46,957 bases of DNA from the NCBI RefSeq assembly GCF_001419765.1, contig NZ_LIRK01000025.1, forward strand, positions 1 through 46,957, written 5' to 3'. The notes under the pieces are model-generated. The model worked only from the letters and a program-made list of their open reading frames with translations. It was not told the origin of the DNA and ran no database searches. The position numbers were made by a program, and so were the translations under genes. The stretch is from Streptomyces torulosus. GTDB lineage: Bacteria; Actinomycetota; Actinomycetes; Streptomycetales; Streptomycetaceae. This document shows positions 1 to 9,241 of the stretch, piece after piece; the first letter of the stretch is position 1, and each line of letters begins with the position of its first letter.

Positions 1-1264
1 GGGTGGGGGCGAAGAAGGCCAGTATCAGGGCGGTGCCCGCTACCAGGAGGGCGGCAATGGGCAGCGCGGTGTAGGTCCACGAGGCCGCCAGGGCGACGGC
101 GAGGGTCGCCAGCAGGGCTGCCAGCCGGGCCAGCATTGACGCCAGAGCCGCCACCCGCCCGGTGAGTTCGAGTTGCAGTCGGCTCTGCCACTGCACGTTG
201 GCGTCCAAGAGGGTCCGGGTGAACAGGGCGCCTGCGAAGAGGAAGGCGACGGGCATGAAGTGGGTGGGTAGGGCGAAGACGAGGGCCACGCACAAGGCTC
301 CGACGGCCAGCCCAACCCAGCTCCGTCGCGGGCGGTCCCCCATGATGTCCCGGCGGAACGGTGGACCCGGCCGGTGTGGAGGGACATCGCCAGCGAACCG
401 ATCGAGAAGCCCGCCAGCGCGCTTCCCAGCGCGGCCGAGGACGCGCCTCGGGCCTCCAGGGCCAGGGGCATGCCCAGCGAGATTACCGGGATGGGGAAGT
501 TGACGGTGAGCTGACGCAGTAGGGCGTCGCGAATGTACGGTCGTCGGCGGGCCACCCGTGCCCCTTCCCAGACGAAGGACCGGCCGTCCTTTGACCGGGC
601 GCCTGATCGGAGCCAGCGGTCACGGGCTGGGATTACCTTCCAGACTGCTGCGATGCCGGCCAACGAGAGGGCGTAGGAGGCGGCGTTGAGGCCGACGACC
701 GCTACCAGCGAGGTCTGGGAGAGCACGAAACCGCCGCCGGCCAGCCCGGCGATGTCTGCCACGTTGCGCACCGCGCGGTCCCGCCCCAGGAGGCTTTTGA
801 GGGGGAAGTCGGTATGGAGCGCCAGCGACTTAAGCATGGGGGGCCCTCGCGGAGGTGAACAGGATTCCGGCACTGGTGTCGGCGACCTGGACGGCGGTCA
901 GGGCGTAGATCGCGGTCTGCGAGGTTCCCGTCGCGAACAGGGCGAGGAAGCACGCCACGTACAGAGTGCAGCGGAAGCCGTCCAGGAGCAGCAAGGTGGG
1001 TAGGCGCGGCAGCCGATCGGCCAATGCTCCAGCCAGCGGTCCCAGCAGGAGCTCTGGGACGATGGAGGCCAAGGAGACGGCGACGAGCGACCAGACCCGG
1101 CCTGTCTGGAGGAGCACGACCCAGGGGAGGGCCAGGCGCCAAGCCGAGGTGCCGATCTGGGAGGACGCGTACCCGGTCCAGAACAGCGCCAGTTTCCGAT
1201 GGGTTCCCACGAGAATCCTCATCCGTCTCTTCATCGGCCGGCTCACCCGGGTGATCACGGGCAC
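1..1264 (-). pseudogene. Frameshifted MFS transporter remnant, cut by the window edge
   Basis: The pieces read as one major facilitator superfamily drug-exporter-like protein spread over three minus-strand frames. The N-terminal part (1264 to about 830) has the typical opening with a tryptophan-glycine helix (LFWTGYASSQIG) and the loop GALADRLPR. It stops early. A second frame (about 850-365) continues with NVADIAGLAGGGFVL and several hydrophobic helices. A third frame (about 365 to the edge) carries further helices such as FLFAGALFTRTLLDANVQWQSR. At least two frameshifts, probably with a small loss at the first junction, make it non-functional. The true 3' end lies outside the window. Substrate cannot be told. 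The MFS assignment is good; whether the shifts are biological or sequencing errors cannot be settled from one sequence. Confidence 0.8.
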
Positions 1265-1513
1265 GCTCGACCCGCACCTGACCCGCTACCCCGACGACGA
1301 ATGGGCCCAGAATCGCCACCGCGCAGCTCACCGGCGTACGCGCCGACCACGATGACCGACGCCTCACCCGCGAAACCCCCGTACCGACAGTTGGACGAAG
1401 AAAGACACCGCCGACGCAAAGACATCCTGCTGAACGAGCGACCGGTGGCTCTATCCAGCCGACGGGAGGCGATGCCGCCTTGCCCCGCACGCGAGGGTCC
1501 GGACGGCCTCCCG

Positions 1514-2077
1514 CTATCGCGGTGCGATGGCTTTGAGCCAGCCCTCGACGGCGACGACATCTGCCCACTGCGGGAACAGCTTTTCGGTGAGCATCGTGTG
1601 CACCTCGGGGTCGGTGTCGAGGCAGGCATCCGCCAGGACGGTGAGGCCGAAGTCCAGGTCGATGGCGTGCCACAGGGTGGACAGCACTACAGCGCTGGTG
1701 GCGATGCCAGTGAGAACAAGGCTGTCGATATCGCGAGCCCTGAGTACCAAGTCGAGGTCGCTGCCCGAGAACGCGCTCCCCCGCCTCTTGGTAACCACCA
1801 CGTCGCCCTGCTGGGGCGCGACGTCGTCATGAATCTCGGTGCCAGGGGCGCCCTCGGTGAACAGGCCTGCCCGCACGACGTTTGTCATCACCCTGTTGCG
1901 AGGGCTGACTTCTGGATCGCCCTGCCGTAACCCCATCACCACGTAGATCACGGGGATGTCGGCAGCCCGGGCACCGTCGATCGCTCTGCGCAAGCGCGGC
2001 AGATATCCGGAACCGTCGTCGGCGATGGCCACGACGTCCCGTTGGACGTCCATCACCAGAAGTGCGCTGTTCGCCAT
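1514..2077 (-). CDS. Isochorismatase-fold (cysteine hydrolase family) protein without the usual cysteine
   Basis: 187 residues. The ATG at 2077 is chosen because it starts directly at the conserved first strand (MANSALLVMDVQRDVV); an upstream in-frame extension looks non-coding. The family triad is Asp-Lys-Cys. The Asp is visible in LLVMDVQ and the Lys in VVTKRRGSAF. The cysteine position in the GxxTxxCV motif reads GIATSAVV, so it is Val here. Family members hydrolyse small amides or vinyl ethers such as nicotinamide and isochorismate. A Val variant may be a distinct subgroup with altered chemistry or a non-catalytic protein. The ending (ACLDTDPEVHTMLTEKLFP) is typical of bacterial members, so the gene looks intact. 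It stands alone between two decayed genes and its substrate is unknown. Confidence 0.8.
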   Translation of the reverse strand: MANSALLVMDVQRDVVAIADDGSGYLPRLRRAIDGARAADIPVIYVVMGLRQGDPEVSPRNRVMTNVVRAGLFTEGAPGTEIHDDVAPQQGDVVVTKRRGSAFSGSDLDLVLRARDIDSLVLTGIATSAVVLSTLWHAIDLDFGLTVLADACLDTDPEVHTMLTEKLFPQWADVVAVEGWLKAIAPR

Positions 2078-2299
2078 GCTTGCCGTCCCTTCTCCGTTGT
2101 GAAACGAGAGCAAGTCTGGTGGATCAGCCGAGCCGCGGTGGAAGTTTCGGAGATCCTCATCAGCGTCGCGCCGCAGTGCGCCCATGCTGGTGTCAGTTCG
2201 CATCGACTTTTCTTGCCCTGTGATCACCAAGTGCTGTCCAAACTCGGTGATAAGCGGTGTCGCCCGTCAGTTACGACGAAGCCAGACCGGCTTGGAACG

Positions 2300-3060
2300 T
2301 CAGCCCAAGGTCTGCGTCAGCTCGCTACGGCTCGATGAGTAGACGATCCGGCCATGAGCCCCGTTGACGATCGGCATGTAGGGCGGAATGTGGCCGCACT
2401 CGACGTCGGCGATGATCGGCACGTTCAGGGTGCCGAGCGCGTCGAGGACAGCCTCATGGTGGCTGAAGGAGCTGTAGCCCGGTACGCTGCTCCGACCGAC
2501 GAGGATCGCGTTCGCGCGGTCGAAGAATCCGGCGATCCTCATGCCGTGCAGGTTCCGGCAGATCGTGAAGACGTCGCTGCCGGCATCCTCCACGTATACG
2601 AGGAGCCCGTCCGGGGACTCATCGCGGGCAAATGCGGCGACATCCAGGTAGCTCGTCCCCGCGAGGTCGCACAGCGCCTCGATGCAGCCTCCGATCAGCC
2701 TTCCCTCGGCCTCCACGTCACCAGTGCCATCGAGCCGGGTCTACGTGCCAGCGGCGTCAAGCGTGTACTCACGTACCTCGGGATGGCCGACAAAGTCGTC
2801 GAAGCCCGTGGTCCGGTGGCGACCGGGCGGGTACTGCGTGAACCGGTGGCCCGCGGGTGCGGCGACGATGTCGAGCCACGACGACAGTCCCTCGGAGACG
2901 CGGTAGGGCGTGTCCATGAGGTTGTTGCCGTGGAGTGTCGCCGTCCCGGTGAGCAGGGTCAGCGGTGTCATCAGGATCGAGATGTCGGAGAACCCGACGA
3001 CCCAGGTCGGCTCCGCCTGTCGCCGTCTATCTCTCGCATCACATGGACCAGGGGGCGGCG
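2300..3060 (-). pseudogene. Truncated, frameshifted S66 peptidase (LD-carboxypeptidase/MccF family)
   Basis: Two minus-strand frames join near 2720-2740 to give the C-terminal two thirds of a peptidase S66 protein. The upstream piece has WVVGFSDISILM, the conserved motif that follows the nucleophile elbow. The downstream piece has the catalytic Glu region (EGRLIGGCIEAL) and the catalytic His in VECGHIPP. S66 enzymes cut L,D-peptide bonds in murein peptides or microcin C-like compounds with a Ser-Glu-His triad. The N-terminal domain with the nucleophilic serine is missing: upstream of about 3060 only scrambled fragments remain. With one frameshift and no serine domain this is a pseudogene. Family assignment is confident; the upstream limit is approximate. 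Confidence 0.75.
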
Positions 3061-3337
3061 AACCACACGACGGGCCATCGGCGTGGTCCTGGAGCGCTGC
3101 CGGCCCTTCCTCATCCACCTGCTCGGCCCGGAGACGGCGAAGTCGCTGCCTCCGCCGGGCGACACCCGGGAGTTGTCAACGACCCGGGCGTCGGCCTTGA
3201 GGCAGCGCGGCAAGGGGTGGTGCCGGCCCATGTTGCGCCGGCACCGCCCCTCAGGTTCTTCATCTTCTTCGGTCCGCCCCCCACAGCAGTACACGGCGGC
3301 GGCCGCGCGGGGTGTGCGGCCCGTGGCGCGGAGGGAA

Positions 3338-6300
3338 TCAGTCCACGTTCACCGCCTGCCACAGCTGGCTGTCGGCGTTCGTGTCCGTCGTCTGCACGAG
3401 CTGAGCGCCTGCTGTCGTCGACGAGCCGGACACCGAGAGCAGCTTGCCGCTGTTCACATTCTTGATCTTGTGGTAGCCGTTTCCGGCGGCGACCAGTGTC
3501 CAGCGCTGGTTAGCACCGTTCTTGTCGGTCCACTGGACGATGGTCGCGCCGTCCGCGGTGGACGCTTGGTAGACGTCCAGCAGCTGACCGCTGTTCTGGT
3601 TGACGATCTCGTAGCTGCCGTCACCCACCGCAACCAACCGCCAGCGCTGGTTCTGCGCTCCGGTGTCGTTCCACTGGATGATGTTCGCCCCGGCGGAGGT
3701 CGATCCGTCCGCGACGTCGATCGTCTTGCCGCTGTTCTTGTTGAGGACCTTGTAGAACGCGTTCTTGGAGGGGAAGGGGATGGAGGCGAACGCGTCCAGC
3801 GCACAGACGGTGCCGGAAGAGGACGCGTTCTTCGTTCCCGTGCACACGACCTTGATGGTGTGGGGACCCGCGGCGAGATCCGTCTTCTCGAACAGCACCA
3901 CCTGCTTCGTCACCGTCGAGGCATAGGCGTCGATGCCCGACTGTGCCAGGGCGCCGTCGATGTAGACGTCGACCTTGCCCATGTTCGGTTGCTTCATGCC
4001 GACATACCGAACGCCTGATCCGGTGAACGAGTACTGGACGTAGCTGCCCGCCGTGCTCGTGAAACTCTCCGACCCGTTGAAGTCCTTAGAGTCGTTCCAG
4101 TTCGACCAAGGGGAGCTGTAGGTAATGCCGGAGCTCTTGTCGTCGACGTAGTTCCATCGCTGGCGTACGAGCGACTTCGACGCGGCGGACGCGTTCCCCT
4201 GGGCGTCCACGACGTAGAGGCGGTAGTCGCCGGCCGTCGGCGGGACAGTGATGGTCGTCGCGGTTCCGGCTGCCTTCGTCATGGTGGGGCCGACGGTGAA
4301 CGTCGTCGTACCGGAGGGAGCCAGCCAGAGAGTCCTGGTCGCGTCACCGATGGTGCGGACAGGGATGGACGACACGCCCTGGCCGGTGAACGTGCTCGCG
4401 GGCAGGGCGTAGTCCTGCAGGCTCAGGTTGCTCTGGGGGACGATGTCCTTGTAGGCGTCCTCCAGACCGGAGTTCACGGCGATGCTGTACGCCTGCGACG
4501 GCCACACGCCGTCCGAGTAGGCGCGCACGTTCTCGATGGTGCTGTTCGGGACGTTCTTGTTGTTGATCTTGTTGACGGTGCCGTAGGTGTTGGTGATGCT
4601 CAGGTCGTGCTGCTTGCCCCACGTGCCGGAGTTGATGGCGAAGGCGACATTCGGGTCCAGGTCGAGCACGTTGTCGTGGTAGTTGATGTAGGCGGAGCCT
4701 TCGTCGGGGTGGAGTCCGTACTTGTGGCCGGCCGGAACGCCCTGGATGTAGTTGTTGCTGATCTCGGTTCCCGGCTGGCTGCCCAGCGTGTAGATGGGAG
4801 CGGAGTCGGCGAGGACCTGCAGCGTGTCGACGATCTGGTTGTGGCTGATGGTGTTGTTCTTCGCCGTGGTGGTCGGCGCACCCGGTCGGATCGAGTTCGA
4901 CGAACCGTCGAAGTTCCACCATCCCCAGCCGAGGGTGATGCCCGCCCACGGGGACTTCTCGATCCGGTTGTGCTGCACGGACAGGGAATCGGTGAAGTAC
5001 GCCGACACGGGGCTGGACCCCTGGAACAGCACCGCGCTGTCGTAGAGGTAGTTGTTCTTGATCGAGATGTTCTTGCAGAGTCCCTCGACGTTCACCGGGT
5101 ACTTCTCGTTGTTGGTCGAGGTGTAGTCCCCGATGTACACGTGCTGGGGGTGTCCCACGGTGATGGCGGATCCGGCTATGTCGTTCGTGATGTTGCCGGT
5201 CAACTGCGAGTCCTTCACGTCGTTGACCATGTTGATTCCGTCGGCGCCGGTGTGCTGCACCGTGTTGCGCGTCAGGCTGATCCCGTCGGCGTTCTCGATC
5301 TGGATGATCCCCGGCGGCAGGTCGACGTTGCGGTAGGTGTACGCGTGGAAGTTCTTCTGCGCGTACACGGTCGAGCCGGCGTTGCCCTGCTGGCCCTGCC
5401 GGAAGACGGAGCCCGCGACATTGGCCAGGTTCCAGTCGGAGTGCTCGACCGTGAGCCCGGAGAACGTGATGTTCCGCGCGTGGTCGGTCGTGGACGTGCC
5501 GGCGATCTTGATGAGGGTGGACACGTTGTTCGGCGCGAAGACCTCCGCCGACGTCATGTCCTCGGAGCTGGACTTGTAGTAGTACAGCGTGTGGTTCGTC
5601 TTGTTGAAATAGAACTCGCCGGGCTGGTCCAGGAACTCGTACGCGTTCATGAAGGTGGGGGTGCCGCCGGCGGCGGCGAAGTTGCCGTTCGGCGGTCCCT
5701 GGGCAATGGCCGCACCCGGCTGCTGGAACAGGGCCACGCGATGGGCGCCGTCCGAACTCGTGGTGATCTGGCGGACTCCCACGATGGATGTGGTCCAGGT
5801 CGTCGGATACTTGATTTCGACGTCGTCCTGGTTGGCGGCGACGGCAGGCAGATCGGAGAGGCTGTACTTGGCTCCGTCGCACTCCGAACCCGACTCCCAG
5901 GCCCAGGGAGCCTGGCCGGCCGTGATGGTGTAGGTCCCGTAGCATCCGGCCGAGGGGATCGTCTTGGAGGCCATCTGGGCGCGCTTGTTGTTGACGTAGA
6001 GCGCGCGGAGCTTGTTGTCGCGGTTCAGCGGGGCCTTCCAGATGTTCCCGCTGTGCTGTGCCCAGCCGGTCACCGGAACTCCTCCGTTCAGCACCGGCTT
6101 TTCGTTCTGGTAGGCGGCGTACACGACACGGTGGCCGTTCGTTCCGGAGTCGGCCGACGTGAAGTTGATGGTGCTGCTCACCGGGTAGTTGCCGCCGCGG
6201 AGATAGACGTTGATGTCTCCGGTCATGTTGTCGTTGACCGTGCGCACGACGTCCCGTGCGTGCTGCAGGGTCTTGAACGGCGCGGTGATCGTCCCGGCGT

Positions 6301-6451
6301 TGGCGTCGTTGCCGTTGGGGGCGACGTAGTAGGTCGCCTGGGTCGCGGCCGAGGCCGGGGCCGACGTCGTGAGGGATGTCAGCAGCGCCGCGGGGAGAGC
6401 CATCGCAAGCACTGCTGACACCTTGCGGATGGTGGAGGTGACGGGCTTCAT
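3338..6451 (-). CDS. Secreted right-handed beta-helix glycosidase-like protein with C-terminal ricin-type (CBM13) domain
   Basis: 1037 residues. The ATG at 6451 follows an AGGAGGGG site and opens a Sec signal peptide (residues 1-36, ending ASAA). Residues about 38-620 begin TYYVAPNGNDANAG and carry many short N-rich turns, as in parallel beta-helix enzymes. The opening, with the PVLNGGVPVTGW and LRALYVNNKRAQM blocks, resembles family GH141, whose founding member is an alpha-L-fucosidase; this is recognition, not a search. Residues about 700-890 form a beta-sandwich region. Residues about 895-1037 are a ricin B-type lectin with three QxW-type repeats (QNQRW, NQRW, SQLW). It lies downstream of the sugar operon, which fits a secreted enzyme releasing deoxysugar from plant glycan. 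Other beta-helix activities such as pectin lyase remain possible. Confidence 0.8.
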   Translation of the reverse strand: MKPVTSTIRKVSAVLAMALPAALLTSLTTSAPASAATQATYYVAPNGNDANAGTITAPFKTLQHARDVVRTVNDNMTGDINVYLRGGNYPVSSTINFTSADSGTNGHRVVYAAYQNEKPVLNGGVPVTGWAQHSGNIWKAPLNRDNKLRALYVNNKRAQMASKTIPSAGCYGTYTITAGQAPWAWESGSECDGAKYSLSDLPAVAANQDDVEIKYPTTWTTSIVGVRQITTSSDGAHRVALFQQPGAAIAQGPPNGNFAAAGGTPTFMNAYEFLDQPGEFYFNKTNHTLYYYKSSSEDMTSAEVFAPNNVSTLIKIAGTSTTDHARNITFSGLTVEHSDWNLANVAGSVFRQGQQGNAGSTVYAQKNFHAYTYRNVDLPPGIIQIENADGISLTRNTVQHTGADGINMVNDVKDSQLTGNITNDIAGSAITVGHPQHVYIGDYTSTNNEKYPVNVEGLCKNISIKNNYLYDSAVLFQGSSPVSAYFTDSLSVQHNRIEKSPWAGITLGWGWWNFDGSSNSIRPGAPTTTAKNNTISHNQIVDTLQVLADSAPIYTLGSQPGTEISNNYIQGVPAGHKYGLHPDEGSAYINYHDNVLDLDPNVAFAINSGTWGKQHDLSITNTYGTVNKINNKNVPNSTIENVRAYSDGVWPSQAYSIAVNSGLEDAYKDIVPQSNLSLQDYALPASTFTGQGVSSIPVRTIGDATRTLWLAPSGTTTFTVGPTMTKAAGTATTITVPPTAGDYRLYVVDAQGNASAASKSLVRQRWNYVDDKSSGITYSSPWSNWNDSKDFNGSESFTSTAGSYVQYSFTGSGVRYVGMKQPNMGKVDVYIDGALAQSGIDAYASTVTKQVVLFEKTDLAAGPHTIKVVCTGTKNASSSGTVCALDAFASIPFPSKNAFYKVLNKNSGKTIDVADGSTSAGANIIQWNDTGAQNQRWRLVAVGDGSYEIVNQNSGQLLDVYQASTADGATIVQWTDKNGANQRWTLVAAGNGYHKIKNVNSGKLLSVSGSSTTAGAQLVQTTDTNADSQLWQAVNVD

Positions 6452-6800
6452 CGTCTGCCCCTCCTGCTGGTTCGGACGGTCGGGAAAGTGTTCATGCGGC
6501 GGCTCCGGGGTGTTGTCAGTGCGGTTGACGCGGATCTCTTCACCGGCCCCGGCCCTTGAGCGTCGCCAGGGTTCAGAAGCGTCGGTGAGCGGCACAATCT
6601 CGCGGATGGGGGGGCGACTTCGCAGCGACAGAAGCCGTGCTGGCTTCCCTCGCGACGGACACGGTGTGGCCTGGGTAATCGGTCGGGCGGGCGGCAGGAG
6701 GCGGTCGTGGCGCCGGCGGGGGACGCGAGGATCGTGTCCTCTACGAGGTCGTGGAGCGGTTCGTCCACGGTGGCTGCCCCGTGGTGGTGGCCCTTGCCGA
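6452..6800. other. Intergenic region upstream of the beta-helix gene
   Basis: About 350 bases between the end of the aldo/keto reductase and the start of the beta-helix gene, both on the minus strand. It should hold the promoter of the beta-helix gene. I see no convincing -35/-10 pair, no terminator hairpin and no protein remnant that I can name. Confidence 0.4.
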
Positions 6801-7877
6801 TCAGTGGCATCGGGAACTCCCCCCGCCAGTGCCGTCAGCATGTGCCGCGGACCGTCCATCGGGCGCGGGGTGGTCGGCCGTGCCCTGTATACCGCTGGTG
6901 GTGAGGACGTCGGGCCTGATCAGCCCCTGGCACCGGAGGTCGTCCCAGAGCGCCCGGGGTACGGCGCTTCGCTGGAGTTCCACGTTCTGTGTCACTTGCG
7001 CGCGGTCGCGCATGCCGAGCGTGACATTGACGGTGCTGGGGTGGGTGGCCGGGAAGGCGATGGCGGCGGCGGGAAGGCTGGTGCCGTGCCCCTTGCAGAC
7101 CTCTGCGATCGCCCGTGCGCGGGCGATCAGTTCCGGTGGGGCGTCCTGGTAGTCGTACTTCATGCCTTCGGCGGGCCACTCATGAGAGAGCAGGCCGGAG
7201 TTGAAGACGCCGACCGCGACGACGCTCTTGCCCGATTCCTGTGCGGCGGGCAGGACGTCGTCCAGCGCGGACTGGTCGAGGAGGGTGTAGCGCCCGGCGA
7301 GCATGACCACGTCGGCGGCGGTCTCGCGCAGGAAGCGGTCGAGCATGGCCGACTGGTTCATGCCGGCTCCGATGGCCCCGACCACCCCTTGGTCGCGCAG
7401 GTCCGCGAGCGTGGGCATGGCCTCCTCGGCGGCCTGCCTCCAGTGGTCGTCGGGGTCGTGCAGGAAGACGATGTCGAGCCGGTCCAGGCCGGTGCGGCGC
7501 AGGGAGTCCTCGATGGACCGGAGCACGCCATCGCGGCTGAAGTCCCACTGCCGGCGCAGGTCGTCCCGTACGACGAAGCCCTCACTGTCGACGCCCTGTG
7601 GACGTTCGTTGGGGACGAGGAGCCGGCCGACCTTGGAGGAGACGACGTACTCGTCCCGAGGGCGCTGCCGCAGCGCCGCCCCGAGGCGCTGTTCGGAGAG
7701 CCCGAGGCCGTAGTGCGGTGCGGTGTCGAAGTACCGGATGCCCGCGTCCCAGGCAGCGTCCACGGCGGCCGAAGCGTCGGCCGCCGAGGTGGTCCGGTAG
7801 AGGTTGCCGATCACCGACGCGCCGAATCCGAGTTCGGTGAGGTCGACGGCGGTGTTGTGGATGTTCCGGCACTGCAT
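6801..7877 (-). CDS. Aldo/keto reductase, L-fucose dehydrogenase / D-threo-aldose 1-dehydrogenase type
   Basis: 358 residues; the ATG at 7877 has a strong GAGGAGG site. It is an AKR TIM barrel. The tetrad is visible: Asp and Tyr in FDTAPHYG, Lys in VVSSKVGR, His in FLHDPDDH. The subgroup (NIHNTAVDLTELGFGASVIGNLY, with GLGLSEQRLG) matches enzymes that oxidise L-fucose or D-threo-aldoses at C1 to the 1,5-lactone using NAD(P). That fits the lactonase and mutarotase genes upstream in the operon. The last about 30 residues after GLIRPDVL (Gly/Ser/His-rich) extend beyond the normal family end, so the original stop may have been lost. Sugar specificity is inferred from family and context. Confidence 0.85.
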   Translation of the reverse strand: MQCRNIHNTAVDLTELGFGASVIGNLYRTTSAADASAAVDAAWDAGIRYFDTAPHYGLGLSEQRLGAALRQRPRDEYVVSSKVGRLLVPNERPQGVDSEGFVVRDDLRRQWDFSRDGVLRSIEDSLRRTGLDRLDIVFLHDPDDHWRQAAEEAMPTLADLRDQGVVGAIGAGMNQSAMLDRFLRETAADVVMLAGRYTLLDQSALDDVLPAAQESGKSVVAVGVFNSGLLSHEWPAEGMKYDYQDAPPELIARARAIAEVCKGHGTSLPAAAIAFPATHPSTVNVTLGMRDRAQVTQNVELQRSAVPRALWDDLRCQGLIRPDVLTTSGIQGTADHPAPDGRSAAHADGTGGGSSRCH

Positions 7878-7910
7878 GACGTCCTCCTCGTGGATGTCGA
7901 TCGGCGTGGC

Positions 7911-8104
7911 TCAGCGCCGCACGTGGGCCGAGCCGCCCGCGATCAGGGCTTCGACCTCGGTGAGCGTGGCCATGGAGACGTCGCCGGGGGTGGTCATGAC
8001 GAGCGCGCCGTGGGCGGTGCCGTAGGCGAGGGCGCGCTCCAGGGAGGTGCCGGTGAGCAGGCCGTGGATCAGTCCGGCGGCGAAGGCGTCGCCGGAGCCG
8101 ATGC
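7911..8104 (-). pseudogene. C-terminal fragment of a PfkB-family 2-keto-3-deoxygluconate kinase
   Basis: Reading the minus strand backwards from the TGA at 7913-7911 gives about 64 residues containing RIGSGDAFAAGLIHGL, the PfkB signature with the catalytic Asp and anion-hole glycines. It continues to ATLTEVEALIAGG and a normal-looking C terminus. The first about 250 residues of the kinase are absent. At about 8104 the frame runs into a different gene fragment, an alcohol dehydrogenase start, in another frame. The kinase would have phosphorylated a 2-keto-3-deoxy sugar acid. It is the 3' half of a deletion scar and cannot be functional without the sugar-binding domain. Confidence 0.8.
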
Positions 8105-8281
8105 GGCGACGGCGGGCATGCGTACCCGGGCGTCCATGTCGCCGTGGAAGATGTGCAGATCGGTGCCGCAGATACCGACATAGGCGGGGGCCAGTTCCAC
8201 CTCACCGGGACCGGGGGAAAGGGTCTCGGCGGGAGCCGTGGTCAGGGTGCGGGCGGCCGTGTAGCGGACGGCGAGTGTCAT
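8105..8281 (-). pseudogene. N-terminal fragment of a zinc-dependent alcohol/sugar dehydrogenase
   Basis: The ATG at 8281 follows a GGAG site and starts a medium-chain dehydrogenase: residues about 30-58 read ELAPAYVGICGTDLHIFHGD, where the Cys and Asp-Leu-His belong to the catalytic zinc motif. After RMPAV, where a GHExxG motif should follow, the sequence switches to the kinase fragment in another frame and stops 12 codons later. About 290 residues of the dehydrogenase are gone. Such enzymes can oxidise deoxy-sugar acids in the same pathways as the neighbouring lactonase. It is the 5' half of a deletion scar in the middle of the operon. Confidence 0.8.
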
Positions 8282-8319
8282 CGTGTTCTCCAGAGTTCCT
8301 TCAGCACGAGCGCCGACGG

Positions 8320-9204
8320 TCAGCTGCGGCCGGGGAGGCGGTAGAAGGCGGTCGCGGTGCCGGCGACGAGCGCGTGGATCTCGTTCTCGGCACAGTCGGT
8401 GAGCAGTTCGTCCACGGTGGCGGCCCAGCGGTTCCAGCCGCCGGCGAGGTTGGCGACCGGCCAGTCGGAGCCGAACATCAGCCGATCGGGGCCGAAGGCG
8501 GTGAGCAGGATGTCCCGGACAGGGCGGATGTCGGCGGTGGTCCAGTTGTCGTGGTCGGCCTCGGTGATCAGTCCCGACAGCTTGCAGACCACCTGCTGGT
8601 GTGCGGCCAGCCGTTGCACCTGACGTCGCCAGTCGGCCAGTTCGCGCCGGGCGATGTCCGGCTTGCCCGCGTGGTTGAGCACCTGGGGCAGGTCGGGGAA
8701 GCGTTCGGCCAGTTTGATCGCCTGGTCGAGCTGGTGGCTGCGGACGAGTACGTCGTAGGAGAGCCCGCGGTTCCTGGCCGCCGCCAGCCCTCGCTCGACA
8801 TCGGGGCGTTGCAGCCAGCCCGGGTCCGTCTCGCCCTGGACGAGGTGGCGCAGGGAGCGCAGGTACGCGCCGCCCGGTCCGGCGAGCAGTCGGTCCAGCA
8901 CCTCGCCGATCGCCGGCGACGTCAGGTCCGCCCAGCCGACCACCGCCTCGATCAGCGGCTCCTGTTCCGCGAGGGCGAGCAGGTCCTCCGTCTCGGGCAC
9001 GTCCGGCATGCACTGCACGGCCACCGTGCTGTGCAGGTGCCGGCCCGCGATGGGATGGGTCGCGGTGGAGCGCAGGTCGCCGGGGGTGAAGGTACGGCGG
9101 ATCGATGTCAGGCCGGGGTCGTCGAGCCAGGGCTGCGGACGCCGGTCGAGGTCCCACAGATGGTGGTGCGCGTCGATGAGGACGGGGGCGGGGGCGGGGG
9201 TCAT
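8320..9204 (-). CDS. Amidohydrolase family L-fucono-1,5-lactonase-like enzyme (COG3618)
   Basis: 294 residues, an intact amidohydrolase_2 TIM barrel. Visible motifs in order: the metal-binding start DAHHHLWDL (residues 11-19), LRSLRHLVQGE (about 115-125), LNHAGKPDI with its His (about 177-185), VCKLSGL (about 207-213) and MFGSDWPV with the late catalytic Asp (about 241-248). These match the COG3618 lactonases, which open sugar-1,5-lactones to aldonates. With the fucose-dehydrogenase-type AKR downstream and the mutarotase 37 bases upstream, L-fucono- or L-rhamnono-lactone is the most likely substrate. The gene is followed after 38 bases by the dehydrogenase remnant. Specificity is an inference. 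Confidence 0.85.
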   Translation of the reverse strand: MTPAPAPVLIDAHHHLWDLDRRPQPWLDDPGLTSIRRTFTPGDLRSTATHPIAGRHLHSTVAVQCMPDVPETEDLLALAEQEPLIEAVVGWADLTSPAIGEVLDRLLAGPGGAYLRSLRHLVQGETDPGWLQRPDVERGLAAARNRGLSYDVLVRSHQLDQAIKLAERFPDLPQVLNHAGKPDIARRELADWRRQVQRLAAHQQVVCKLSGLITEADHDNWTTADIRPVRDILLTAFGPDRLMFGSDWPVANLAGGWNRWAATVDELLTDCAENEIHALVAGTATAFYRLPGRS

Positions 9205-9241
9205 GGCGGTTCCAGGTCGGGTCGGTCCGGCGGGGTCCGTG

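Noticed and set aside
1265..1513. Possible gene between the MFS remnant and the isochorismatase-type gene
   Set aside because: Short arginine-rich frames on both strands without recognisable motifs; treated as empty.
4607..6418. A 603-codon open frame on the plus strand opposite the beta-helix gene
   Set aside because: Low-complexity Val/Gly/Arg composition and no motifs; the minus strand has a signal peptide, repeats and a ricin domain.
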